Assembly (NCBI GenBank): GCA_003141525.1
Contig: PLML01000184.1
Coordinates: forward strand, 1-41,867
Direction: 5' to 3'
Length of the DNA stretch: 41,867 bases
From: Bacteroidales bacterium
Lineage (GTDB): Bacteria > Bacteroidota > Bacteroidia > Bacteroidales > VadinHA17
In this document: piece after piece, positions 1 through 9,574 of the stretch
Numbering within the stretch: position 1 is the first letter of the stretch
Layout: every line of letters starts with the position of its first letter
Translations under genes and position numbers: made by a program
Notes under the pieces: generated by a model
The model's input: only the letters and a program-made list of their open reading frames with translations
Databases searched by the model: none
Told to the model about the DNA's origin: nothing

Positions 1-288
1 CAACTCAGCGCCCGGGAACTGACGGCGGTCGTAAGTGAGGTGACCGGAAAGGACTTCCGCCTGTTCCGCGCCGGAGGTCTGGGAATGCTCATCACGCTTA
101 TCAAGGTAGCACGCACGGTAGCTCCCGGAGAGAAGGAACATTACCCGGCATGGCAGGGTATGCAGTACATGCGTAATATGTTCGAAGGCCTGGCAAAGCT
201 AGATCCGCTCGACAACGATCGCTATCCCGGCATGCGTTGGACGACAGTAAGGGATGTGCTCTCAACACCTCAGGTTAGCCGCCAATAG
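1..288 (+). CDS. 3' end of an NmrA-like / NAD(P)-binding SDR-type protein (5' truncated by window edge)
   Basis: Frame 1 is open from base 1 (QLSARELTAVVSEVTGKDFRLFRAGGLGML...) to TAG at 286-288; C-terminal region resembles NmrA/atypical SDR proteins. Confidence 0.55.
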   Translation, partial: QLSARELTAVVSEVTGKDFRLFRAGGLGMLITLIKVARTVAPGEKEHYPAWQGMQYMRNMFEGLAKLDPLDNDRYPGMRWTTVRDVLSTPQVSRQ

Positions 289-428
289 TGAATTCTGTTG
301 CCATTTGAACAGTCATATCATTAGTATTTAGTACTTGGCCTTGTCAAAGACACTATCAAATTCTGAAGAAGCCATTTTGGGTCAGGTGATAGTGATTCCT
401 TACCAATGAGAAACAGCCCAAATAAATA

Positions 429-3400
429 TTATTCAGATGAGTTTATATTTAAGGGAATAAAAAATCTAAAAGTGCTGCCTTTACCTGATTCACTTTCAAC
501 CCATATCTTACCACCATGCTTTTCAACAAATTCTTTGCAGAGGAATAACCCAAGTCCGGTCCCCTTTTCATTTTCAGTACCGCGTGTGGAAACGTTGGCA
601 TCTATTCTGAAAAGTTTTGCTATTGTTTCTTTTGTCATCCCAATGCCGCTATCTGATACGGATATTTCTACCTGTTTGTTATCAACTATGGCCTTTACTT
701 CCACTTTACCGTTTTTATGAGTAAACTTTATTGCATTTGATATCAGATTTCGCAATATGGTTTTGATCATATTTTTATCTGCTATAATTGTTAAGTTATC
801 AGTGAAGCAGCTTTTAAGTTCAATATTTTTTGTAATCGCCATATCATTCAATACAATAAATTCTTCATTAAAAAGCTCACCTAAGTTAATTAGTACGGGG
901 TTAAACAATATTTTCCCTGTTTGTGATTTTGCCCATTCCAACAGGTTTTCGAGCAACCTTAAAGTCTCAACAGCAGAAGTATTTATCAATCCGGCATACT
1001 CCTCAATTCCAGCAAAATCAGCTGTTTTTATTTGTTCTTCCTGCATTTCGCTAAAACCGATAATGGTTTGAAAAGGGTTCTTCAGGTCATGTGCAATAAT
1101 TGAGAAAAACTTATCTTTTGAGGCATTGAGTTCTTCTATATGCTGTCGTCGTTCTTCAAGTAATATATTTGATTCATTAAGTTCCCCTGTCTGTTTAATT
1201 AACATATCGTTTTTTTCCTGTAATTCGGCAGTTTTAACTGTTACTAGTTTTTCAAGCAGAATCTTCTGATTTTTTAAATGCCGGACCCGTGAAATAAAAA
1301 TAAAAACAAGTACAAAGATTATTGTTGAAATCATTATTAATCTGAACCACAATGTTTTCCACCAGGGAGGTAAAATAATTATGCTTAATGAAACTCCTTT
1401 TTCGTTCCATACTCCATCATTGTTGGATGCTTTTACTTTAAAAGTATATGTACCCGGGTCAAGATTGGTATATGTAACATATCGTCTGGAGGAATTAGTA
1501 TAATTCCACTCTTTCTCAAAACCATCCATGATATAGGCATATAGGTTTTTTTCCGGATAGGTGTAATTTATGGCATTAAATGAAAATGAAAAGACAGATT
1601 GTTTCCAATTCATTGTAAGTTCTTTTGCTTCATCGATGTGTGTCTGAAACTGCGCGCCGGAACCTCCATAAACCACAGGTTTATTGAATATCTGGAAATC
1701 AGTTATATAAACCGGTGGAATAAAGTCATTATCTTTCAGACTATCGGGATAAAAGGAGTTAAAACCATTGTATCCGCCAAAATAGATTTCCCCTTTACGC
1801 GTGATCAAGCATGATTGCTCCTTAAATTGATCGCCCTGTAAACCATCTTCTTTGGAATAATTCCTGAATTTCTGAGTTTTATGATCAAATCGACTTATTC
1901 CACCATTGCTGGATATCCATATATTACCACTTTTATCTTCAATAATTGCCTGAATTCTATTGTTTGGCAAACCACTTTGGATATTATAAATATTTATAAT
2001 CGTTCCGTCAGGTCTACAAAAATATAATCCATTCGCATTGGTGCCTACCCATAAATTCCCTTCCTTGTCCTTACAAAATGCAGATATAACATTATCCTTA
2101 AAAAAATATTTCTTTAATGAATTTGTTTTGCTGTCATAAAAGTTTAGCCCATCCGTTGTAGAAATCCACACATTTCTTTCAGAGTCGGTAAAAAATTCCC
2201 AATCTCTTTTACCAATACTTCCTTTTGGATTATTGGAGTTAGTTCTGAAACGTCTTATTACTCCTTTGTTTTTTTCAAATAAGTCAGTACCAATGTCATA
2301 AGTCCCTAACCATGTAGTATCATTTTTATCTATTACAAGATTCCAAATGGTTCTGCCTGAGATACTTGATGGATTATTATTTTCAGGCATATAATGAAAA
2401 AAATTTCCTGTTTTTCTATCATACCGGTCAAGACCGGCATCCCAGGTTCCAATCCACATGTCATGTTCTTTATCTTCGGCAATACAGCGGACAGCATTTC
2501 CGCTTATACTAAAAGGGTTGGAATAATGGTGTTTAAATATGGTAAATCTTCCTGTTTCCTGATCATAGATATTAACCCCACCTCCATCTGTGCCTATCCA
2601 GATTAAACCCTTGTAATCTTCATAAAAACAAGTTACATTATTGTATGACAATGAATTTTGATTACTACCTTTATAATTAAATTTTTTAAATTTATATTTT
2701 TTAGGATTATAGTAATTGATTCCTCCACCGGAGGTCCCTATCCATAAAATTCCTTCCCTGTCTCTGTGAAAACACCAGATTCCGTTGTTGTTAAGCCCTT
2801 CATCATTTGTATTATCATACATGAAATACTCAAATTTTTTGGATATTTTGTTAAACCGGTTTATGCCTCCCTGATCAACCGCAAGCAATAAATGTTGCCC
2901 ATCTTCCGGGATGACATCGAGGATCGTCTTTTGATTTGTACCTTTATAGTCGCCTTTTGACCCGAATTGTTCAAACTTATGTGTGACCGGATCATAAGAA
3001 AAAAAACCGTTACCATCTGTTGTAATCCATATTTTATCCTGATTATCAATATATAAACTTTTAAAACAATCGTTCCCAAAATCAATATTTGGGTCGTCAT
3101 ATTTTGTGAATTTTCCTGATTCAGGTTCAAAACAATAAATTCCCCGACCAAAAGAAATTATCCATAGACGTCCTTTTGAATCAGTTGCTATCATCCTTGA
3201 AGGACGGGCATCTAAATCTTCATGTTTATTTTCAAATTGATATCTAATAAAACTCTTACTTTTAGATACCCACTTATTCAAACAATTTTCCCCGGTCAAA
3301 ATCCAGAGATCTCCATGCCCATCTTCAGTAATACTGCTAATATAATTGCTATTAATACTGTTGTTATCGGCTGGATTGTTTATAAATACTCTAAAATTAT

Positions 3401-3812
3401 TATTAACAGGATCAAATAAATTTAAACCATTGACGGTACCAAACCATAGATTTTTTCCTTTATCTTCATAAATACATAGTATATCATTACTGCTGATTGA
3501 GCCAAGCCGGTTTTTTTCAAATCTATATTTTTCAATCTCAGAGCTATTGTATTTATCTAAGCCCTCTCCTGTGCCTAACCATAGATAATCTTTACTATCT
3601 CTGTATATACAGCGAATAAGATTACTCGATAAACCATCATCGACAGTGAGGTGACCAAATCTTGAATACTTAGGCTGTGCATGTAACTGAAGAATTCCTG
3701 CAAAACAAAAGTATGAAATCACCAGGGACTGTCTGAGAAAATGATTTCCGATTAATTTATGATTAAAAAAATCACGCACTACTTTTATAGTATTAACAAT
3801 AAAATAGTTCAA
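429..3812 (-). CDS. Two-component sensor histidine kinase with Reg_prop beta-propeller sensor, Y_Y_Y domain, TM, HisKA and HATPase_c; no receiver or AraC domain
   Basis: 1127 aa; repeated [IL]W[IL]GT..GG[ILV]N/D.Y propeller blades; H-box FFSIIAHDLKNPF; ATPase motifs NLISNAIKFT, SDSGIGM, GTGLGLFLCKEFVEKHGG; ends shortly after the kinase domain. Confidence 0.93.
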   Translation of the reverse strand: MNYFIVNTIKVVRDFFNHKLIGNHFLRQSLVISYFCFAGILQLHAQPKYSRFGHLTVDDGLSSNLIRCIYRDSKDYLWLGTGEGLDKYNSSEIEKYRFEKNRLGSISSNDILCIYEDKGKNLWFGTVNGLNLFDPVNNNFRVFINNPADNNSINSNYISSITEDGHGDLWILTGENCLNKWVSKSKSFIRYQFENKHEDLDARPSRMIATDSKGRLWIISFGRGIYCFEPESGKFTKYDDPNIDFGNDCFKSLYIDNQDKIWITTDGNGFFSYDPVTHKFEQFGSKGDYKGTNQKTILDVIPEDGQHLLLAVDQGGINRFNKISKKFEYFMYDNTNDEGLNNNGIWCFHRDREGILWIGTSGGGINYYNPKKYKFKKFNYKGSNQNSLSYNNVTCFYEDYKGLIWIGTDGGGVNIYDQETGRFTIFKHHYSNPFSISGNAVRCIAEDKEHDMWIGTWDAGLDRYDRKTGNFFHYMPENNNPSSISGRTIWNLVIDKNDTTWLGTYDIGTDLFEKNKGVIRRFRTNSNNPKGSIGKRDWEFFTDSERNVWISTTDGLNFYDSKTNSLKKYFFKDNVISAFCKDKEGNLWVGTNANGLYFCRPDGTIINIYNIQSGLPNNRIQAIIEDKSGNIWISSNGGISRFDHKTQKFRNYSKEDGLQGDQFKEQSCLITRKGEIYFGGYNGFNSFYPDSLKDNDFIPPVYITDFQIFNKPVVYGGSGAQFQTHIDEAKELTMNWKQSVFSFSFNAINYTYPEKNLYAYIMDGFEKEWNYTNSSRRYVTYTNLDPGTYTFKVKASNNDGVWNEKGVSLSIIILPPWWKTLWFRLIMISTIIFVLVFIFISRVRHLKNQKILLEKLVTVKTAELQEKNDMLIKQTGELNESNILLEERRQHIEELNASKDKFFSIIAHDLKNPFQTIIGFSEMQEEQIKTADFAGIEEYAGLINTSAVETLRLLENLLEWAKSQTGKILFNPVLINLGELFNEEFIVLNDMAITKNIELKSCFTDNLTIIADKNMIKTILRNLISNAIKFTHKNGKVEVKAIVDNKQVEISVSDSGIGMTKETIAKLFRIDANVSTRGTENEKGTGLGLFLCKEFVEKHGGKIWVESESGKGSTFRFFIPLNINSSE

Positions 3813-3976
3813 AAAATATCGGAGGATTTAAAGATAAATCTTTTTAGTCAACTAACTCAAATTGCTAGTTATTATTCGAAAAAAAACTTTTCATTAGTTT
3901 GCTAAAGCTCCTCCGGACTACGGTGGACAAACTGGCACAAATTTTGTATAATCCTTAATAAACTAATCTTATTCCG

Positions 3977-4072
3977 GTGAAAAAAGGTAAGTTGAACCGT
4001 TTAGTCTCACAGATAGTGATTGCTCTGACCATTATAACTATATCAGGTTGCGAAAAAAGCAATACAAATTAA
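3977..4072 (+). CDS. Very short lipoprotein-leader ORF (MKKGKLNRLVSQIVIALTIITISGCEKSNTN), probably a truncated lipoprotein gene
   Basis: GTG start at 3977, lipobox-like ISGC, stop TAA at 4070-4072; too short for a mature domain. Confidence 0.35.
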   Translation: MKKGKLNRLVSQIVIALTIITISGCEKSNTN

Positions 4073-4083
4073 TATTTTGGAGT

Positions 4084-4497
4084 ATGAGAAAATTTATGAT
4101 TTCAATTTTATTAATTATAACTTTCATTAATTGTGAAAAAAATGAATTGGGCAATCTTAAATATGTAGATACTATCTCAGGTGGGTGTTTTTTAAACAAA
4201 GGTTCATCTTTAAAAAATAGCCAGATTATACAGACTGATACAGTAACATATTCATTTACTAATGACAGTCTGAAGATATTTGTTGGATTTAATGCTACTT
4301 GTTGCGAAGAATTTAGCAATTCATCTTCTATCAAAGGAGACTCGATACTTATTAAAATTATGACCACCCAGATTGGCTTATGTAATTGTTTATGCTATTA
4401 TACTTATAATATTAAATTTTCAGGAAATGCTAATTCTTATAAGTATCAGGTACGTATTGATGACCATTTAAATTTTACCGGACAGATTAAACCTTGA
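4084..4497 (+). CDS. Small putative lipoprotein, hypothetical
   Basis: Start at internal ATG gives MRKFMISILLIITFINCEKNELG (signal peptide II-like); no family recognised. Confidence 0.7.
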   Translation: MRKFMISILLIITFINCEKNELGNLKYVDTISGGCFLNKGSSLKNSQIIQTDTVTYSFTNDSLKIFVGFNATCCEEFSNSSSIKGDSILIKIMTTQIGLCNCLCYYTYNIKFSGNANSYKYQVRIDDHLNFTGQIKP

Positions 4498-4521
4498 TAC
4501 TCATAAATGTTTAATGATAAC

Positions 4522-4923
4522 ATGAAAAAGATAATATGTATTCTGGTAATAATTGTATCCTGCTATGGATGCAAAAAGGATAATAATGAAATTATAGACT
4601 TTAAGATCGGGACATTTTATGGGGAAAAAACTATATATTATTTAGATACACATTATGAATCTGTTGACACGATAACAATCAAGTTTGATAGTACTATATA
4701 TGCTTATTCTGGTTCTGATGTTCTTGATTTTGGCAGGGGAAATTATCTTATTAAAGATAATTCAATTGAATTTAATGACGAAGAAGCCAGAGTTGCTCTA
4801 TATACATGGGATTGGATAATAACAGGCATATACAGATTCCGAACAATTGATGATTCAATTATTTTTAATCAAAATAGTTCAGATATCCAAATTTCTTGCA
4901 GATTAAAAAAAATAACAAAATAA
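4522..4923 (+). CDS. Small putative lipoprotein, hypothetical
   Basis: MKKIICILVIIVSCYGCKKDNN: lipobox-like YGC followed by KKD; ORF 4507-4923. Confidence 0.7.
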   Translation: MKKIICILVIIVSCYGCKKDNNEIIDFKIGTFYGEKTIYYLDTHYESVDTITIKFDSTIYAYSGSDVLDFGRGNYLIKDNSIEFNDEEARVALYTWDWIITGIYRFRTIDDSIIFNQNSSDIQISCRLKKITK

Positions 4924-4961
4924 TTATCCAAGAGTATTCATTTGTCGTGTAGTTTCATATT

Positions 4962-5714
4962 GTGCCTAAAAAGAAAAAATTGAAAAACTGTCTGTTTGTA
5001 TTACTGATCATCTTTGTATCTGTCAGTTGTGATAAAGACAAAATCATCAGAACTGCCGAAGAACAACGTATTCTCGAATTAGCATATTCCAAAGATTATA
5101 CTTATCCCGCAGGTTTTTATCGCGAGGTAATTGATACAGGTTCGATCTATTATGAAAATTCTGTAAGCATAAAACCAATTAACGAACGACAAGATATTTG
5201 GATTGAGTTGAACACAAATGATAAAAATGAAGCCAGAAAGTGGTCAGATGAATCAAATGAATATAGTTCTGTCAATCGGGAAATTATATCTGAAAATGAA
5301 ACAGATAAATTTTTTGAGTTCAAAAGGAAAAACATTGAATATGCTAAAGATATATTGCTTTCAAGAGTGCATAAAACAAGTTATTTTCAGCCAGTGCTAA
5401 ACATGTTCTATAAACCTGATACAATTGGGAAATATAATAGTGATTTAAGTTTACCGAATATAAAGGAACTTGTCGAGTATCTGTGGAGTTCTGGTTCATT
5501 GGGAATTAGTTATTCAAAAGTATTAGAATCTGAAATAAAAGAATATACTGATTACTATGAATACTACATTCAGTCAATCGTAATTATTCAAGGTGATTTT
5601 GGAATCAATGACGAGATTAATGTATTTGACAATTTTGTTACGTTGAAAAAAACAGACAGGAAACTAATTGTTAAAACTAATGAAGTAAAAACAATTCAAG
5701 GCAGAGGGAATTAA
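4962..5714 (+). CDS. Putative lipoprotein, hypothetical (about 250 aa)
   Basis: GTG start; leader KKLKNCLFVLLIIFVSVSCDKDK. Confidence 0.7.
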   Translation: MPKKKKLKNCLFVLLIIFVSVSCDKDKIIRTAEEQRILELAYSKDYTYPAGFYREVIDTGSIYYENSVSIKPINERQDIWIELNTNDKNEARKWSDESNEYSSVNREIISENETDKFFEFKRKNIEYAKDILLSRVHKTSYFQPVLNMFYKPDTIGKYNSDLSLPNIKELVEYLWSSGSLGISYSKVLESEIKEYTDYYEYYIQSIVIIQGDFGINDEINVFDNFVTLKKTDRKLIVKTNEVKTIQGRGN

Positions 5715-5829
5715 TTTAATAATTCAATACGTGTATGAAAATAAGAATTCATATGACTGGCTTGATTTTTGCTGTGAAAAAATTAACACTGATTGCACTC
5801 TCAAATAAAACATCTGACCTTACCCAATT

Positions 5830-6276
5830 ATGAAAACAACGACTTTTAATAAATGCTTTATCTATCTAACGATAGCATTTTTAACCGGATTCGCCATTTT
5901 CTCATGCAAGAAAGACAAATCCCTTGAATTCCCAGACCCGGGTACACTTCCGAAAGGACTTACGGGTTCATGGGTTGAAATTAATACAGGTGCTGATACT
6001 ATTAGTTTCAATTCAAACAATGATTCTGGTTATTTCAGCTTATCCAGAGGTTTTGCGATAACAAATAGGTACTGGTTACCCAGGATTGGAAGCACTTCGT
6101 ATTCATACACAATATCAGGAGACAGTATTACTGTGGTTGATGGATTATCAAATTCAATGGAGGGCGGAACTTATTATTTCAAGTTCGATGAACTAAACCT
6201 GATAATCAATATCGGTAAATTTTCAAAGTATATTAATACAAAGAAATCTGTCCTGACTTTTAGAAAAATCAAATAA
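5830..6276 (+). CDS. Small putative lipoprotein, hypothetical
   Basis: MKTTTFNKCFIYLTIAFLTGFAIFSCKKDKS: lipobox FSC and +2 KKD; beta-rich lipocalin-like length. Confidence 0.72.
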   Translation: MKTTTFNKCFIYLTIAFLTGFAIFSCKKDKSLEFPDPGTLPKGLTGSWVEINTGADTISFNSNNDSGYFSLSRGFAITNRYWLPRIGSTSYSYTISGDSITVVDGLSNSMEGGTYYFKFDELNLIINIGKFSKYINTKKSVLTFRKIK

Positions 6277-6325
6277 TATCTTCCATTTTGATTTTAATTT
6301 TTTTTCTTGCTGGGAAAAAACTGAA

Positions 6326-6491
6326 ATGGAAAATTGTTGTACATCTTTAGTTCTTGACAATCCTGCTATTCAAAGATTATATTACAGCATAGAAAGTGAA
6401 TCCCCACAATCAGGAATTCCCATATGCATATATTAATGATTTAAATAGCAAAGTGCTTGATTATAATGATGGGGTATATGCAAAATTATGA
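6326..6491 (+). pseudogene. Possible frameshifted small ORF remnant
   Basis: MENCCTSLVLDNPAIQRLYYSIESES... ends at TAA 6434-6436; a frame change near the CCCCACAATC run continues as NQEFPYAYINDLNSKVLDYNDGVYAKL to TGA 6489-6491. Confidence 0.2.
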
Positions 6492-6879
6492 AGTCAGCCG
6501 GCAACAAACATTAGCTTACAAACAGCATGTGAAACCATTGCCCATTAAGAGTCGGCTAAATTTAAAAGGATTACCATTTTCATCCTGCAACCTGTAATCG
6601 CACCCCAAAAGCATCCGTGTTTATTTGCTCCATCTTTGTAAGTCTTTTAGAAAGTGGTCAAAAAAAAATTCAGTTATTTAAAAAATGACTATCTTAGATC
6701 CTGGAATAATTTTTTAGATGCATTTGGCTAGATTAAAGGAAACTTTTAAAACGATTCAAAGTCTTCTTTTGTAGAGAAAACCTGAAAGTAATCTCAGTTT
6801 ATGGGGTTACCTGCATTTGACTTGCATAGTTAATGCAGGAGGCTTTTATATAGTATTAGACTGAAAGCAAACTCAGCAC

Positions 6880-7929
6880 TTGGGCGAAGTCACGAAAAAT
6901 ATCGTTGTTAGCATTTTACATGCTGTCGGTCGGCTGGCAAGAAAGGTAAATGTCTTGAAGTTGCTGATGGGAGTTAACTTCCTGATGACGGGGCATGCTG
7001 CATCGATGATAATTACCAGTCAACCTCTTCCTCAGACAGACTGTTACGGAAACCATGTTGAGTTTTCGGTAACTGTAAGCGAATCTGTGGGAATAGTTTA
7101 CTACCAATGGCAACAAAAACCTCCCGGTGGAAATTTTTCAGATATAAGCGGTGCAAACAGTGCCTTGCTTAACATTGATAATATAGGTGTAAACAAACAG
7201 AATGTTAATGGAACTGAATACCGGGTACTAATCACAGATGATTGCGGTACAATAACCTCCGATGCGGCCTTATTAAGCATAAACTCTATTACTGATCTTA
7301 CACCTGCGGTTGTAAATTCGACCATCTGTAATGGAGGAACCATAACTTATAAACTATTTACTGAAGGAAATGTAATTAATAACGGATATCAGTGGTCATG
7401 GAATAACGGTTCAGGCTGGACTTTTTTATCAGACGGAGGAGCTTATACAGGAACAACATCATCTCAGCTGACTATTATAAATGCAACATCTGCTCAAAAC
7501 GGTTCTTATCGGGTATCTGTTATTTTTACAACACTCAACCAGCCACCGGGTGATCCAACCTGTGTTGAAACAAGTTTCACAAGAGAAAGGAATCTTGTGG
7601 TAAGGACACCATTAGTACCACCTGTAGCATCGGGCAGCCAGCAGATATGTCATGGCGATATTCCTTCTACACTCACTGCTACATCAGCTTCCGGTGGCTC
7701 TGGTCCAAATTATTCTTATCAATGGCAGAGCAGTTTTGACGGGTCTGAATTTGCTGATATTCCAGGTGCAAATAATCTTTCATATTCACCTCCTGCCCTG
7801 ATGACATCAACTTATTACAGGATTAATTCTACTGATGGAGGAACCCCTCATTGCGGGACTGTCTACAGCGGATCAGTATTGATTTCGGTAAACCAAATAC
7901 CAGCAACATCACCTATTTATCATCGATAG
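6880..7929 (+). CDS. Secreted Ig-like repeat protein of the T9SS module, C-terminal tail ...PATSPIYHR
   Basis: Repeated Ig-like segments (YYQWQ..., YSYQWQSSFDGSEFADIPGANN...); N-terminal hydrophobic segment; track start is TTG so the true start is uncertain. Confidence 0.75.
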   Translation: MGEVTKNIVVSILHAVGRLARKVNVLKLLMGVNFLMTGHAASMIITSQPLPQTDCYGNHVEFSVTVSESVGIVYYQWQQKPPGGNFSDISGANSALLNIDNIGVNKQNVNGTEYRVLITDDCGTITSDAALLSINSITDLTPAVVNSTICNGGTITYKLFTEGNVINNGYQWSWNNGSGWTFLSDGGAYTGTTSSQLTIINATSAQNGSYRVSVIFTTLNQPPGDPTCVETSFTRERNLVVRTPLVPPVASGSQQICHGDIPSTLTATSASGGSGPNYSYQWQSSFDGSEFADIPGANNLSYSPPALMTSTYYRINSTDGGTPHCGTVYSGSVLISVNQIPATSPIYHR

Positions 7930-7965
7930 ATATAAGCCAAATATTAACCAAATAACTACTATGTC

Positions 7966-8973
7966 ATGTGCACAAAAAAACAACTTAAAGGAAAACCCGG
8001 ATTGCTTAACCAGGGCAACGGGCTTATGTTCAACAATGCAATTGCTGAACTATTGACATCTAACCGGATACACCCGGAACAGCCTGGAAAAGGAATGGTC
8101 ATATTCACACTCCTGATGCTGCTTCTTGCCTGTTCGGGCGAAGTATGGGCTCAAAGTGATACGAGCCCGACACAAACAGTTAGCAGAGGTAATGAACCAT
8201 ACCTTGTAACAGCTACTTCTGGTTCAACATATACATGGACCATCACACCCGGGACTTCCGGGTCCGAATGGAGAATAAACGGTACTGGAAACAACATTAC
8301 GGTAGATTGGAATATTACAGGAGTTTATACTTTATCTGTCGTGGAAAGAAACGCCGGAGGTTGCGTTGGTTCACCGCGGGAGGTTGTTGTTACGGTAAAT
8401 GAGATACCCGACGTAACAGCAACACCTGCTGCTGAAACTATCTGCAGTGGCGCTGCAACAAATATATCATTATCAAGCAATATCGGAACTGCAACCTTCA
8501 CCTGGACAGCTGCATTAACAAGTGGAACAGCATCAGGATTCTCTGGCGGAGCAGGTGCTGCAATAGCTCAGACACTGACCAACACTTCGACTGCGGCAGC
8601 GACAGTTACCTATACAGTCACTCCTACAGTTAATGGCACCACCGGAACTCCAATTACTGTTGTGGTAACTGTATATCCATTGCCGTTGCCAACTATCGAA
8701 CCCACTGCTAATCCAGTATGTTTCGGAACTGCAGGTGTTATTTATACAACTGAGCCTGGCATGACCAGCTATAGCTGGGTAGCGAGAGAAGGACTTGTTA
8801 CAGCAGGTGGAACTTCCTCTGACAATACCATTACTGTAACCTGGAATGGTTCCGGGCCTTATTCAGTAAGTGTTAATTACGTTAATGCGCAAGGATGTAC
8901 TTCAACCAGTCCGGCAGTGCAGAATGTAAATGTAACGCCGCTTCCGTCCACATCTCCTATCTATCACAACTAG
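7966..8973 (+). CDS. Secreted PKD/Ig-like repeat protein of the T9SS module, C-terminal tail ...PSTSPIYHN
   Basis: Signal-like MVIFTLLMLLLACSGEVWAQ; repeats YTWTITPGT, FTWTAALTSGT, YSWVAREG, GPYSVSVNYVNAQGC. Confidence 0.8.
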   Translation: MCTKKQLKGKPGLLNQGNGLMFNNAIAELLTSNRIHPEQPGKGMVIFTLLMLLLACSGEVWAQSDTSPTQTVSRGNEPYLVTATSGSTYTWTITPGTSGSEWRINGTGNNITVDWNITGVYTLSVVERNAGGCVGSPREVVVTVNEIPDVTATPAAETICSGAATNISLSSNIGTATFTWTAALTSGTASGFSGGAGAAIAQTLTNTSTAAATVTYTVTPTVNGTTGTPITVVVTVYPLPLPTIEPTANPVCFGTAGVIYTTEPGMTSYSWVAREGLVTAGGTSSDNTITVTWNGSGPYSVSVNYVNAQGCTSTSPAVQNVNVTPLPSTSPIYHN

Positions 8974-8992
8974 ACAGTCAGATTGAAAACAG

Positions 8993-9574
8993 ATGCTTAA
9001 AAGGTTCCCATATATACTATTATTCGGCATAGTTCTGTTCAGCACTTTCAGGGTTGCAGGGCAGGTAACTATGCCGGATATGGTATGTATTGGACAATTC
9101 AGGCATTATAGTGTTAGTTCCAGTCCGGGTTCAACTTGTACATGGTGGATTGACGGGGTTGTTCAGGATGGGTTTACTACCAATGAATTTGTCCATACCT
9201 GGAATACATCAAAAACTTATTTGCTGGAAGTGCAGGAAAGATCACTAGATGGTTGCCTGGGACCGGTGAGATCAGCAGATGTTATAGTGACCGGACCCGA
9301 ACAACTAAACCTGATAATTCCTGAAGCTTTCTCTCCCAATGGAGATCTCATCAATGATGTCTGGAATATTGGCAATATCGGTTCTTTTCCTAAGGTTGAA
9401 ATCACAATCTATAACAGGTGGGGTCAGTCAGTCTGGAGATCAGAACAAGGGTACACTTATCAATGGGATGGGAAAAGCAATGGGGTCAATCTACCAATTG
9501 ACTCATATCATTATGTCATTGATTTGCATACCGGATCAAAACCAATTATTGGAGAAATAACAATTGTAAGATGA
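8993..9574 (+). CDS. Short secreted protein with type B T9SS / gliding-motility-associated C-terminal domain (CHU_C-like)
   Basis: Signal peptide; LIIPEAFSPNGDLINDVWNIGNIGSFPKVEITIYNRWGQSVWRSE...WDGKSNGVNLPIDSYHYVIDL...GEITIVR is the classic type B CTD pattern. Confidence 0.9.
   Translation: MLKRFPYILLFGIVLFSTFRVAGQVTMPDMVCIGQFRHYSVSSSPGSTCTWWIDGVVQDGFTTNEFVHTWNTSKTYLLEVQERSLDGCLGPVRSADVIVTGPEQLNLIIPEAFSPNGDLINDVWNIGNIGSFPKVEITIYNRWGQSVWRSEQGYTYQWDGKSNGVNLPIDSYHYVIDLHTGSKPIIGEITIVR

Noticed and set aside
406-1071. Plus-strand ORFs at 406-720 and 757-1071
   Set aside because: Antisense to the strongly supported histidine kinase coding region; composition is a shadow of the real frame.
2861-3151. 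Minus-strand 96-aa ORF inside the kinase
   Set aside because: Alternate frame inside the Reg_prop propeller region; no independent support.
7880-8975. The TSPIYH tails as a recent DNA duplication
   Set aside because: Nucleotide sequences differ at several positions (ACATCACCTATTTATCATCGATAG versus ACATCTCCTATCTATCACAACTAG) and flanking sequence is not duplicated, so conservation appears to be at protein level.
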